From: Bacillota bacterium
Lineage (GTDB): Bacteria; Bacillota; Clostridia; Christensenellales; Borkfalkiaceae
Assembly (NCBI GenBank): GCA_003343765.1
Contig: QAKO01000084.1
Span: 1 to 6,022, forward strand
Length of the DNA stretch: 6,022 nucleotides
Reading direction: 5' to 3'
Shown here: piece after piece, positions 1-5,627 of the stretch
How positions within the stretch are numbered: position 1 is the first letter of the stretch
Layout of the letters: each line of letters begins with the position of its first letter
Notes under the pieces: generated by a model
Told to the model about the DNA's origin: nothing
Databases searched by the model: none
Seen by the model: only the letters and a program-made list of their open reading frames with translations
Made by a program: the position numbers and the translations under genes

Positions 1-41
1 GTCAGTCTCCGCATTCTTTTGCGGAGACTGACCCCCTTTTT
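1..41. terminator. Strong hairpin terminator, probably bidirectional
   Basis: A perfect 13-bp stem (1-13 with 20-32) closes a 6-nt loop. It is followed on the plus strand by CCCC and then TTTTT (37-41). The four C bases between stem and T-tract suggest that the stem continues to the left of the window with G bases, preceded by an A-run. That would make it a symmetric terminator serving both strands. It lies about 80 nt beyond the stop of the minus-strand Nudix gene, for which no other convincing terminator is visible. The minus-strand T-tract would lie outside the window. Confidence 0.8.
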
Positions 42-118
42 ATACGTTTTTGCAAAAAAATCAATATACGTATCTGTCTTTTGCTGTCCAAGCCTTTACG
101 AAGTCCGCATTCGTTTTT

Positions 119-655
119 TTAGCGGTCTTGATGTTCGAGAAGGTATTTTTGTACGGCAATAATCGTCTTTGCGTCACGGATACTACCGTCCCGGATCATT
201 TTTGCGACTTCTTCCACAGGATAAAACGCCGCAGTCAGAAATTCATCTTCATCGGGATGAACCGTGCCTTCCCGTACTCCTTCCGCACGGTAAATATAAA
301 TTTTTTCGTTGGTATAACCCGGTGTGGGATACATCGTATACAGATGTTCGACCTTCTCGGGGATCCAGCCCGTTTCTTCCTCCAATTCCCTTGCCGCCGT
401 TACCGCAGGATCTTCTCCCGGATTGAGTTTTCCCGCCGGTATTTCCAGCAATTCCTCGCCGTATACGTAGCGGAACTGCCGCACTAAAAGGACTTTTCCA
501 TCCCGTACATACAGAACGCACGCTCCGCCCGGATGCTCCACCATTTCACGCTTGCACGGCTTTCCGTCCGGAAGCTGCGCATCGTCGCAGCGGACATTGA
601 TAATTTTTCCGCGGTATACCACATTCTTTTTGATCGTCTTTTCCGTCAGATTCAT
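119..655 (-). CDS. nudF: ADP-ribose pyrophosphatase, Nudix family (NudF-like)
   Basis: This is a 178-residue cytosolic Nudix hydrolase, predicted to cleave ADP-ribose, and possibly other nucleoside diphosphate sugars, to AMP and a sugar phosphate using Mg2+. The Nudix box GX5EX7REUXEEXGU is complete at residues 75-97: G75, E81, R89, E90, E93, E94, G96, W97. An ADP-ribose-type PTPGYTNE segment follows at 110-117, matching the PGF-type motif that separates ADPRases from other Nudix enzymes. The N-terminal half, with KREMVEHPGG at 35-44, and the overall length resemble B. subtilis NudF. The ATG at 655 is preceded by GGAAGGAG with 6-nt spacing and overlaps the stop of the upstream gene as ATGA, so translation is probably coupled. 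The family is secure; the exact substrate is inferred from motif similarity. Confidence 0.93.
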   Translation of the reverse strand: MNLTEKTIKKNVVYRGKIINVRCDDAQLPDGKPCKREMVEHPGGACVLYVRDGKVLLVRQFRYVYGEELLEIPAGKLNPGEDPAVTAARELEEETGWIPEKVEHLYTMYPTPGYTNEKIYIYRAEGVREGTVHPDEDEFLTAAFYPVEEVAKMIRDGSIRDAKTIIAVQKYLLEHQDR

Positions 656-1380
656 AACCGCTCCTTCCTGTTTTCCAATTCAGCAGACGCCTGTTCCGCT
701 GCCTGCTTGCGCCCGACTGCCTGCGCAAAATAAATATATCCGCACAAAAGCGCCGCCTGCAGCGACTTGTCTTTTGCCCTTTCCAATGCATTCAGTAACA
801 GCATCCCGTCTATTTTCTTTGCATCCGGCAACATAGACGCATACAGCTGTTTCCGCTCCTCTTCCACACTGAAACTGCCGTACATACCTTTCTTTTTGGC
901 TTTTCCAGACTTCTCTTCCCGCACTTCCGCGGTCGGAGCAGGTACTTCAAAAGATTCGCAGAACATGACTTTCACAGCATTTCTGAAAGGTTTTACAACC
1001 TGGTTGCAGAATGCATAAAAGCTCTCATAAAAGCTCCCGTCTTCGTAAAAATATTCCTGTAAAAATCTGCTAAGATCTAAAGTTTTGTTGTCGAACTCCA
1101 TCAAAAGGCAAAATATGAACGCAAGATTTTCCGCAGGATCTTCCGGAAACAACAGTTTTTTCTGCGTCTTTCCGTACGGCGCATAATTCATATATTTGCT
1201 CTTCGCCGCAGGATAATCGAAATCTTTCGTGATATCCCTGAAAAACGCATACAGGAGATCCGACGCTGCAATCGCCTGCAGAAGTTCCCCTATTTTCGTG
1301 TCCGCTATGATGAATTTAGACTGCATCAATTCGTCACAGCGACGCAAAAACAAATCAATCTGTTCCCTGCCCGTATCCAT
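652..1380 (-). CDS. Hypothetical protein, 242 aa, first gene of the nudF operon
   Basis: I do not recognise this family. The predicted product is soluble, with no signal peptide or membrane segment. It appears mostly helical: residues 1-140 hold several amphipathic stretches rich in Phe and Tyr (for example 83-95 and 105-128). A charged, Pro/Ala/Lys-rich probable linker follows at about 146-166, then a second helical part at 172-240 ending in a Lys/Glu/Gln-rich tail. The ATG is preceded by AAGGAG with 7-nt spacing after GGAG. The frame ends inside the nudF start codon (4-nt overlap), which implies co-expression and roughly matched amounts. The two-lobed layout could suit an adaptor or scaffold, but nothing in the sequence shows a catalytic motif. 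That the gene is real is well supported by ribosome binding site, coupling and length; its function is unknown. Confidence 0.85.
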   Translation of the reverse strand: MDTGREQIDLFLRRCDELMQSKFIIADTKIGELLQAIAASDLLYAFFRDITKDFDYPAAKSKYMNYAPYGKTQKKLLFPEDPAENLAFIFCLLMEFDNKTLDLSRFLQEYFYEDGSFYESFYAFCNQVVKPFRNAVKVMFCESFEVPAPTAEVREEKSGKAKKKGMYGSFSVEEERKQLYASMLPDAKKIDGMLLLNALERAKDKSLQAALLCGYIYFAQAVGRKQAAEQASAELENRKERL

Positions 1381-1433
1381 ATATTATCTCCTTTTTTCTG
1401 TGCAGTTTTTACAACTTTTTTCCGTCGGTTATC

Positions 1434-1462
1434 ATTATAGCACAAAAATCAGATTTTATTAA
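1434..1462 (-). promoter_or_regulatory. Sigma-A promoter of the hypothetical-nudF operon
   Basis: Read on the minus strand, a perfect extended -10 TGCTATAAT has its TATAAT at 1439-1434. Seventeen bases upstream is TTAATA (1462-1457), a 4/6 match to the -35 consensus. The predicted start is near 1427, giving a leader of about 47 nt before the ATG at 1380. The -35 overlaps an 11-bp AT-rich palindrome (ATTAA-G-TTAAT, 1458-1468). This could be an operator, but it may simply reflect base composition. Confidence 0.75.
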
Positions 1463-1481
1463 GTTAATTTTCGCAAATATC

Positions 1482-1510
1482 TTGCTTTTCCCGAAAAATT
1501 TATGTATAAT
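1482..1510 (+). promoter_or_regulatory. Sigma-A promoter of the HPr-like gene
   Basis: TTGCTT (1482-1487) and a perfect TATAAT (1505-1510) are separated by 17 bp. Transcription should start near 1517, giving a leader of about 21 nt that carries GGAGGG (1527-1532). This decides the start codon: an in-frame ATG at 1502 lies inside the promoter and cannot be in the mRNA, so the ATG at 1538 is used. Confidence 0.8.
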
Positions 1511-1537
1511 ATAGAAAATCAAATTTGGAGGGCTTTT

Positions 1538-1762
1538 ATGAAATCCGTAAAAATTTCTCTGCAAATGGCTCAGAACGTTAAAGAGTTCGTTAAAATCGTG
1601 CAGGATTATCCTTATGAGATCGATCTGAAAAGCGATAAATATGTCGTAGATGCAAAATCCATTCTCGGTATTTTCAGTCTCGACCTGTCCAAACCGCTTG
1701 TCGTTGAGATCCACTCCGATAACTGCGACGATCTCGTTGCAGCCCTTAAAAAATTCGCTTAA
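1538..1762 (+). CDS. HPr-like protein lacking the phosphorylatable active-site histidine
   Basis: This 74-residue protein has the HPr fold pattern. Residues 17-41 align without gaps to the HPr segment ending at Ser-46, and KSILGIFSL (40-48) matches the HPr regulatory-serine motif KSIMGVMSL, with Ser-41 at the Ser-46 place. The catalytic GLHARPA loop is missing. In its place stands a loop about 3 residues shorter (residues 8-15, QMAQNVKE) with no histidine. The only His, H59, lies in a C-terminal strand. It therefore should not carry phosphate from EI to sugar permeases. By analogy with B. subtilis Crh, which has Gln at position 15, it could act as a regulatory partner phosphorylated on serine, but this is inference. 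The start is set by GGAGGG 5 nt upstream and by the promoter position. A hairpin terminator lies 40 nt beyond the stop. Confidence 0.85.
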   Translation: MKSVKISLQMAQNVKEFVKIVQDYPYEIDLKSDKYVVDAKSILGIFSLDLSKPLVVEIHSDNCDDLVAALKKFA

Positions 1763-1802
1763 AACAGCGGATTAAATCTACGTTTGCACAGGGGACAGAA
1801 TT

Positions 1803-1832
1803 ATCCGCTTTTTCTTAAAAAGCGGATTTTTT
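1803..1832 (+). terminator. Intrinsic terminator, possible attenuator, after the HPr-like gene
   Basis: An 11-bp perfect stem (ATCCGCTTTTT, 1803-1813, with 1817-1827) closes a 3-nt loop and is followed by TTTTT. No clear separate promoter is visible in the roughly 25 bp between it and the ribosome binding site of the next gene, so partial read-through is likely. A near copy of the right arm (AAAACAGCGGAT, 1761-1772) sits upstream and could pair with the left arm instead, disrupting the terminator. Confidence 0.8.
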
Positions 1833-1867
1833 GTCCGTAAAGAAAAAATCTCTATCAGGTGATTTCC

Positions 1868-2392
1868 ATGCAGATCCAAGGCGAAACATTCATAAACAAG
1901 TTAATATTGCTTTTCGTCTTCGACAAAATGGAAAGCGCCCTTTCCGAACGCACGATCATCGACATGTGTTCCACCAGCAACGACTGGATCAATTACATGG
2001 ACTGCGTCATGATCATCTCTCAGCTCCTGGAAGACGGCTTCATCTGCACGGTGGAAACCAACGACGATACTCTTTACACCATCACCCCCGACGGCAGAAG
2101 CTGCCTCGCCAATTTCTATATCAATATTCCGAAAAGCACCCGAGAAGAAATATCGGTATTCGTCAAAAACAACAGCGCGCGCTATAGGAACCGCCAGGAA
2201 TGTAAATCCGATTACTACCAGAATAAGGACGGCACTTATACCGTCTTTCTGCGAATTCTCGCGCCTGCCCAGCCTATGCTGGAATTAAAATTTGTCGTGC
2301 CCGACCGTAAAACGGCACAAAATATCTACAAAAAATGGGAACTGAAAGCCGCTGATGTCTATGCGGTCATCTACGAAAACCTCGTAGACTGA
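1868..2392 (+). CDS. DUF4364 family winged-helix protein
   Basis: This 174-residue protein resembles the DUF4364 family common in Clostridia, thought to be DNA-binding transcription factors. The N-terminal half reads as a winged helix: helices at about 6-20, 26-36 and 42-57, then a beta wing with LYTITPDGRSCL at 69-80. The family-typical IPKSTREEI stretch is at 87-95. The C-terminal half (about 112-174) is a strand-rich domain of unknown role, with no known catalytic motif and no membrane segment. I chose the ATG at 1868 because AGGTGA (1857-1862) lies 5 nt upstream. The in-frame GTG at 1859 sits inside that site and would lack one of its own. It is followed after 41 nt by the TSCPD gene, with no terminator between, so the two are probably one unit. 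The regulatory role is inferred from fold; the target is unknown. Confidence 0.85.
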   Translation: MQIQGETFINKLILLFVFDKMESALSERTIIDMCSTSNDWINYMDCVMIISQLLEDGFICTVETNDDTLYTITPDGRSCLANFYINIPKSTREEISVFVKNNSARYRNRQECKSDYYQNKDGTYTVFLRILAPAQPMLELKFVVPDRKTAQNIYKKWELKAADVYAVIYENLVD

Positions 2393-2433
2393 ACCGCCTG
2401 CGTCCTTTCTCCCCTTACAGAGGTAATACAACT

Positions 2434-2700
2434 ATGTTCACTTACAATACAAAAGGTACTTGCTCCCGTCAGATCATCTTCGACGTCGATGACCAGAATA
2501 AAATCCACAATGTGAAATTTATCGGCGGCTGCAGCGGAAATCTGCAAGGCGTATCCCGCCTCGTCGAGGGAAAAACACTCGAAGAAGTCGAATCAACCCT
2601 CAAAGGCATCAAATGCAGAAACAATACTTCCTGCCCCGATCAGCTCGCTCACGCCGTCGTTGCATATAAAAACCGTGAACCGAAAGAACCAAAACTTTGA
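2434..2700 (+). CDS. TSCPD domain protein, TIGR03905 family
   Basis: This 88-residue protein matches the small TIGR03905 family, named for its conserved TSCPD motif, seen here at residues 65-69 and followed by QLA. The second conserved block, GGCSGN, is at 31-36. Four cysteines (C10, C33, C61, C67), three of them in or near conserved motifs, suggest metal binding or redox chemistry, but this is inference. Related TSCPD domains occur at the C-terminus of vitamin-B12-dependent ribonucleotide reductases. The role of the stand-alone form is not established. AGAGGT (2419-2424) lies 9 nt before the ATG. A terminator begins 7 nt after the stop, making this the last gene of the plus-strand run. The length is normal for the family. 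Confidence 0.9.
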   Translation: MFTYNTKGTCSRQIIFDVDDQNKIHNVKFIGGCSGNLQGVSRLVEGKTLEEVESTLKGIKCRNNTSCPDQLAHAVVAYKNREPKEPKL

Positions 2701-2707
2701 TTCTTCT

Positions 2708-2736
2708 TGCCGCAAAACCCTTTTGCGGCATTTTTT
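2708..2736 (+). terminator. Intrinsic terminator after the TSCPD gene
   Basis: A perfect 10-bp stem (TGCCGCAAAA, 2708-2717, with 2721-2730) closes a CCC loop and is followed directly by six T bases. It ends the plus-strand DUF4364-TSCPD transcript. Confidence 0.92.
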
Positions 2737-2943
2737 ATTATATGTTTTTCACCAGCCACCTTTCACACAGACATAAAACATCGCTTTTCCTTTCAGCCAA
2801 AAAAGCGCCCGCCCGAAAGTCATACTCTTCTTTTCATCGACGGAAACAAAAATCATTTACGAGCATATCATATCCGCAGTTTTTTTGAAACAAGAAGTAA
2901 AACAATGGCACTTACGTCTAAAACAGTGAACTTTATCAAGTGA
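2737..2943. other. Intergenic stretch with no supported gene
   Basis: This part of the 372-base convergent gap (2701-3072) holds only weak open frames. A plus-strand frame ending at 2943 finishes with a possible 12-residue peptide starting at 2905. A minus-strand frame at 2856-2749 would give 35 residues. Neither has a convincing ribosome binding site or promoter, and neither resembles anything I know. I see no RNA gene motif. Confidence 0.6.
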
Positions 2944-2969
2944 AAAATATCCATCGGCTATGCCGATGG
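2944..2969 (-). terminator. Intrinsic terminator for the GDPD operon
   Basis: On the minus strand an 8-bp stem (CCATCGGC/GCCGATGG, 2969-2951) with an ATA loop is followed by ATATTTTT. This is the only hairpin in the convergent gap with a minus-strand T-tract, so it is the probable end of the HAD-AsnA/GDPD transcript, about 100 nt after the GDPD stop. Confidence 0.75.
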
Positions 2970-2996
2970 TTTCCGTTTCGGGCTGTTCGTCCCGAT

Positions 2997-3038
2997 ACAA
3001 AGAGCGGCGCGCAGAAAATTCTGCGCGCCGCTCTTTGT
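2997..3038. repeat. Long perfect GC-rich inverted repeat (20-bp arms)
   Basis: Arms at 2997-3016 and 3019-3038 are perfectly complementary around AA, giving a 19-20 bp hairpin on either strand. Neither side has a proper T-tract, so it is not a standard intrinsic terminator. A smaller hairpin (TCGGG/CCCGA, 2978-2982 and 2991-2995) adjoins it. It could protect the 3' end of the GDPD mRNA, act in factor-dependent termination, or be a dispersed palindromic repeat. Confidence 0.8.
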
Positions 3039-3072
3039 CCGTTTCTGTTGATATTGTCATTTCTTACAATTT

Positions 3073-3798
3073 TTACTGCAAAATATTGGTAGTGATCATA
3101 TCCACACCCCAGGCAATGAGGTTTTTCGCCGCAGCCGGATCGTCGCACGTCCAGCAATTGACTTCGATCCCGTTCTCGTGCAATTTCTTTACCCATTCTT
3201 CGTTTAAAGATGTGTACAGGATATCCAATCCGAGCTGATCTTTTTTCAATTTTTCGATCAATTCATCCGAAATAACACCCGTCAGAAACTGCGCATGCTG
3301 GTTGGGAAGAATTTCGCGCAAGGTCTGGAGATTTTCATAGGTAAAAGAAATAAAGACGATGCGGTTCAGGTCGTATTCCTTCGCACAGATGTCTGTGATC
3401 TCTGCAATGCTCTCTTTTTTCATCGGGTTTTTCAGTTCCACAACCGCCACTTTTTCGTAACGGCGGATCACCCGCAGATATTCGCTCAAAGAAAGCGGCT
3501 TCTGCATATCCGAATACCCGCCTTCCGTCCCGCGCTCCAACAGCCGCAAAGAACGGATCTGCGAAAACTCCACTTCTTCCAAGGCGATATCTTTTTCGGC
3601 AACGCGTCCGCTCCTATCGTCATGAAAAATCACATACTTTCCGTCTTTCGTCACATGCACATCCGTTTCGACACCGTAATAGTCGCGGTTTCCTGCCGCC
3701 ACAAACGCCGCAAGCGAATTTTCCAGTTCGATCCCGCTCAATCCGCGATGCGCAATCATCTTTGTCTTGCCTTTGTTTTCCAAACGAATCGTATCCAT
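3073..3798 (-). CDS. Glycerophosphodiester phosphodiesterase (GDPD family, cytosolic)
   Basis: This 241-residue TIM-barrel enzyme is predicted to hydrolyse glycerophosphodiesters to sn-glycerol 3-phosphate and an alcohol. The GDPD signature is intact: HRG at 17-19 (H17 and R18 catalytic), ENS at 26-28, the metal ligands in ETD at 44-46 (E44, D46), HD at 59-60 (second catalytic His), ELK at 121-123 (E121 metal ligand), CWTCDD at 215-220, and the C-terminal DMITTN at 233-238. There is no signal peptide or membrane segment, so it is probably cytosolic and UgpQ-like (UgpQ is about 247 residues). The ATG is preceded by AGAAGGAG with 8-nt spacing. The gene starts 27 nt after the HAD-AsnA stop on the same strand with no terminator between, so it is probably co-transcribed. 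The exact lipid-derived substrate is unknown. Confidence 0.93.
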   Translation of the reverse strand: MDTIRLENKGKTKMIAHRGLSGIELENSLAAFVAAGNRDYYGVETDVHVTKDGKYVIFHDDRSGRVAEKDIALEEVEFSQIRSLRLLERGTEGGYSDMQKPLSLSEYLRVIRRYEKVAVVELKNPMKKESIAEITDICAKEYDLNRIVFISFTYENLQTLREILPNQHAQFLTGVISDELIEKLKKDQLGLDILYTSLNEEWVKKLHENGIEVNCWTCDDPAAAKNLIAWGVDMITTNILQ

Positions 3799-3825
3799 TT
3801 TTTTATTCTCCTTCTATGCCGCCCG

Positions 3826-5493
3826 TTACATCAGCGGTATATGATTCTCTTTGCAATATTCTTCTGTTTTCTTATCCCACAGAGAAACCTGAACTTCCCC
3901 TATGTGCAATTTATTCAATAAAAACATACACAGCCGCGACTGTCCGATCCCGCCGCCCATCGTCAACGGAAGTTCCCCCGCCACCAACGCTTTGTGGAAA
4001 GGATACTGCAGCCGATCCGCACAATTTTCTGCATTCAGCTGCATGACCAGACTCTGCTCATCCACACGTATCCCCATCGATGAGATCTCAAACGCACAAT
4101 CCAAAACCGGATAATACAACATGATATCTCCGTTCAGATTCCAATCGTCATAATCCGGCGCCCTGCCGTCATGCTTCTTCCCCGATTTCAGTCTGCCCCC
4201 GATCTGCATAATAAACGTAGAACCGTGTTTGCGTACATATTCCGTTTCCCGTTGCTTGGGCGTCAGCCCGGGATACATATCTTCCAGCTCCTGCGTGGTC
4301 ACAAACGATATGTCCTCGCTCAGATAATTATCAAGCTGCGGAAATTCCCGGCAAATCGTCTCTGCCGTTGTCTGCAATGCTCTATAGATCTTTCGTACGG
4401 TCTCTTTCAGAAATTCGATCGTACGGTCTTCCCGCCGTATCACACATTCCCAATCCCACTGATCGACATAGATCGAATGAAGATTGTCCAGATCTTCATC
4501 GCGGCGTATTGCGTTCATGTCCGTATACAATCCGAACCGTACACCGAAACGATACTTCGCCAGAGCATAACGTTTCCATTTTGCCAGAGAATGAACGACC
4601 TCAACAGTCTCGCCCGTCGCCTTGACATCGAACGATACAGGACGCTCCACCCCGTTCAGGTTATCATTCAGTCCGCTTTCCCTGGTAACAAACAACGGCG
4701 CACTGATCCTCGTCAGATTCAGCGTATCCGCCAACGCCTTTTCAAATATTGTTTTGATCTCTTTTATCGCTTTCTCCGTCTCGATCAGACTGAGTTTGGA
4801 TTTATACATTCTTTGTTCCTCTCCATTGATTTCCTGTATCATTTGCCCGAATGTTTCAACAAATTCGTCCGCTTCCCGACGCAATTGCGCATGCTGGGCT
4901 GACGTCTGCGCGTCGTATACGGCTGCCGTCTGCATTCCTGCTTTCTTTGCAGCCAGAAGCGCCGCCAGATTGTCTTCAAATACGATGCACTCCGATGGAT
5001 CCGCTCCCAGCTTTTCCGCACTTTTTAAAAATATATCCGGAAAGCTCTTGTTTTTCCCTGCGTCCTCCACCGTTACAAACGCATCAAAGAGTCCGTCGAT
5101 ACCGCCCGCCCGCAAAACGGGAAGATAAAATTCAGGGGACGAAGCCGTTGCCACACAAAGTTTCATTCCCTTCGCGCGCAATAACCGAACAAAATCCGCC
5201 GCCTGCGCTTTAAAATACTTTGCCCCGTCTTTCGCCCCGTATTTGGACATCGACAAAGCCCGCCATTCTTCCACCAACGCGTCCGCCGATTCCGTCGGCA
5301 TATAATTTCGGATCGTATACGCCGCACATTCGTGGAAACCCAGATGCGCGATCGCCGCCTGGTATCCTTCCGGAACCTGCATTCCGCGGCGCGCAAAAAA
5401 TTCCTCATCCACTTCACGCCAGATCTCCATGCTGTCGATCAGCGTGCCGTCCAGATCAAAAATGACCGCCCGTATTTTTTTCCAGTCTATCAT
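3826..5493 (-). CDS. asnA: Fusion of HAD-family phosphatase and aspartate-ammonia ligase (AsnA)
   Basis: One uninterrupted 555-residue frame joins two whole enzymes. Residues 1 to about 218 are a HAD hydrolase of the beta-phosphoglucomutase-like type: DLDGT with D13 and D15, a helical cap at about 20-85, motif II Thr-116 in VATAS, a lysine near 149 before FPDIFL, and FED at 172-174. Residues 229-555 are a full AsnA (327 residues; E. coli AsnA is 330), which makes asparagine from aspartate, ammonia and ATP, releasing AMP and PPi. AsnA blocks seen are NDNLNG (276-281), VVHSLAKWKR (299-308), YVDQWDWE (342-349), RAPDYDDW (444-451), SSMGIRVD (471-478) and GGGIGQSRL (513-521). The linker is only about 10 residues. 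The ATG at 5493 has no ribosome binding site and lies just below a promoter, implying a leaderless mRNA. An upstream in-frame TTG at 5529 lies in the -35 box and is rejected. The HAD substrate is unknown. Confidence 0.9.
   Translation of the reverse strand: MIDWKKIRAVIFDLDGTLIDSMEIWREVDEEFFARRGMQVPEGYQAAIAHLGFHECAAYTIRNYMPTESADALVEEWRALSMSKYGAKDGAKYFKAQAADFVRLLRAKGMKLCVATASSPEFYLPVLRAGGIDGLFDAFVTVEDAGKNKSFPDIFLKSAEKLGADPSECIVFEDNLAALLAAKKAGMQTAAVYDAQTSAQHAQLRREADEFVETFGQMIQEINGEEQRMYKSKLSLIETEKAIKEIKTIFEKALADTLNLTRISAPLFVTRESGLNDNLNGVERPVSFDVKATGETVEVVHSLAKWKRYALAKYRFGVRFGLYTDMNAIRRDEDLDNLHSIYVDQWDWECVIRREDRTIEFLKETVRKIYRALQTTAETICREFPQLDNYLSEDISFVTTQELEDMYPGLTPKQRETEYVRKHGSTFIMQIGGRLKSGKKHDGRAPDYDDWNLNGDIMLYYPVLDCAFEISSMGIRVDEQSLVMQLNAENCADRLQYPFHKALVAGELPLTMGGGIGQSRLCMFLLNKLHIGEVQVSLWDKKTEEYCKENHIPLM
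4807..4824 (-). promoter_or_regulatory. Internal ribosome binding site and start for stand-alone AsnA
   Basis: On the minus strand GGAGAGG (4824-4818) is followed after 8 nt by ATG (4809-4807), exactly where an unfused AsnA would begin (MYKSK). The surrounding frame stays open from the HAD part. The cell could therefore make both the 555-residue fusion and a free 327-residue AsnA. The site could also be a relic of formerly separate genes. Confidence 0.6.
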
Positions 5494-5500
5494 ACAATAA

Positions 5501-5529
5501 ATTATAGCACGATTTTCAGAAATCGGCAA
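5501..5529 (-). promoter_or_regulatory. Sigma-A promoter of the HAD-AsnA/GDPD operon
   Basis: On the minus strand a perfect extended -10 TGCTATAAT (TATAAT at 5506-5501) has TTGCCG (5529-5524), a 4/6 -35 match, 17 bp upstream. The -10 ends 7 nt before the ATG at 5493, so transcription should start at or within a base or two of the start codon. There is no room for a T-box leader, which often controls asparagine genes in Bacillota. Confidence 0.78.
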
Positions 5530-5559
5530 TCGATTTCATATAAAACGACTTGCCGATTT
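5519..5559. promoter_or_regulatory. Operator-like inverted repeats over the HAD-AsnA -35 box
   Basis: Two overlapping dyads are present. GAAATCG-N5-CGATTTC spans 5519-5537. A 10-bp pair, AAATCGGCAA (5520-5529) and TTGCCGATTT (5550-5559), is separated by 20 nt, about four helical turns centre to centre with half-sites on one face at 30 bp. Both cover the -35 hexamer, so a repressor is the simplest reading. The second could also fold as a hairpin ending in TTTTT on the plus strand. Confidence 0.5.
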
Positions 5560-5627
5560 TTAACACATCCCAGTACGCCTGCCACTTATGCCGTCCGCCT
5601 AAAATCATCGATTTTGCGTCTGCCTGC

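Noticed and set aside
1502..1537. Upstream ATG giving a 12-residue longer HPr-like protein
   Set aside because: It lies inside the promoter (overlapping the -10), has no ribosome binding site, and the HPr fold begins at the ATG at 1538.
1859..1867. GTG start for the DUF4364 protein
   Set aside because: The GTG is part of the AGGTGA ribosome binding site that serves the ATG at 1868.
2749..2856. 35-residue minus-strand open frame in the convergent gap
   Set aside because: It has no ribosome binding site, only a poor promoter-like sequence upstream with 15-bp spacing, and no recognisable motif.
2905..2943. 12-residue plus-strand peptide before the hairpin at 2951, resembling a leader peptide
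   Set aside because: It follows a strong terminator, has a weak ribosome binding site, and no plus-strand gene lies downstream for a leader to control.
3295..3921. 208-residue plus-strand open frame antisense to the GDPD gene
   Set aside because: The opposite strand encodes a complete enzyme with all motifs. This frame has no recognisable domain and is a codon-composition shadow.
4171..4902. 243-residue plus-strand open frame antisense to AsnA
   Set aside because: It covers conserved AsnA motifs on the other strand and has no similarity to known families.
5494..5529. TTG start adding 12 residues to the HAD-AsnA fusion
   Set aside because: The codon falls in the -35 box of the promoter, and the added residues lie before the natural HAD N-terminus.
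5601..5615. AAAATC-ATC-GATTTT inverted repeat
   Set aside because: It is a short AT-rich 6-bp dyad away from both promoters and could easily arise by chance.
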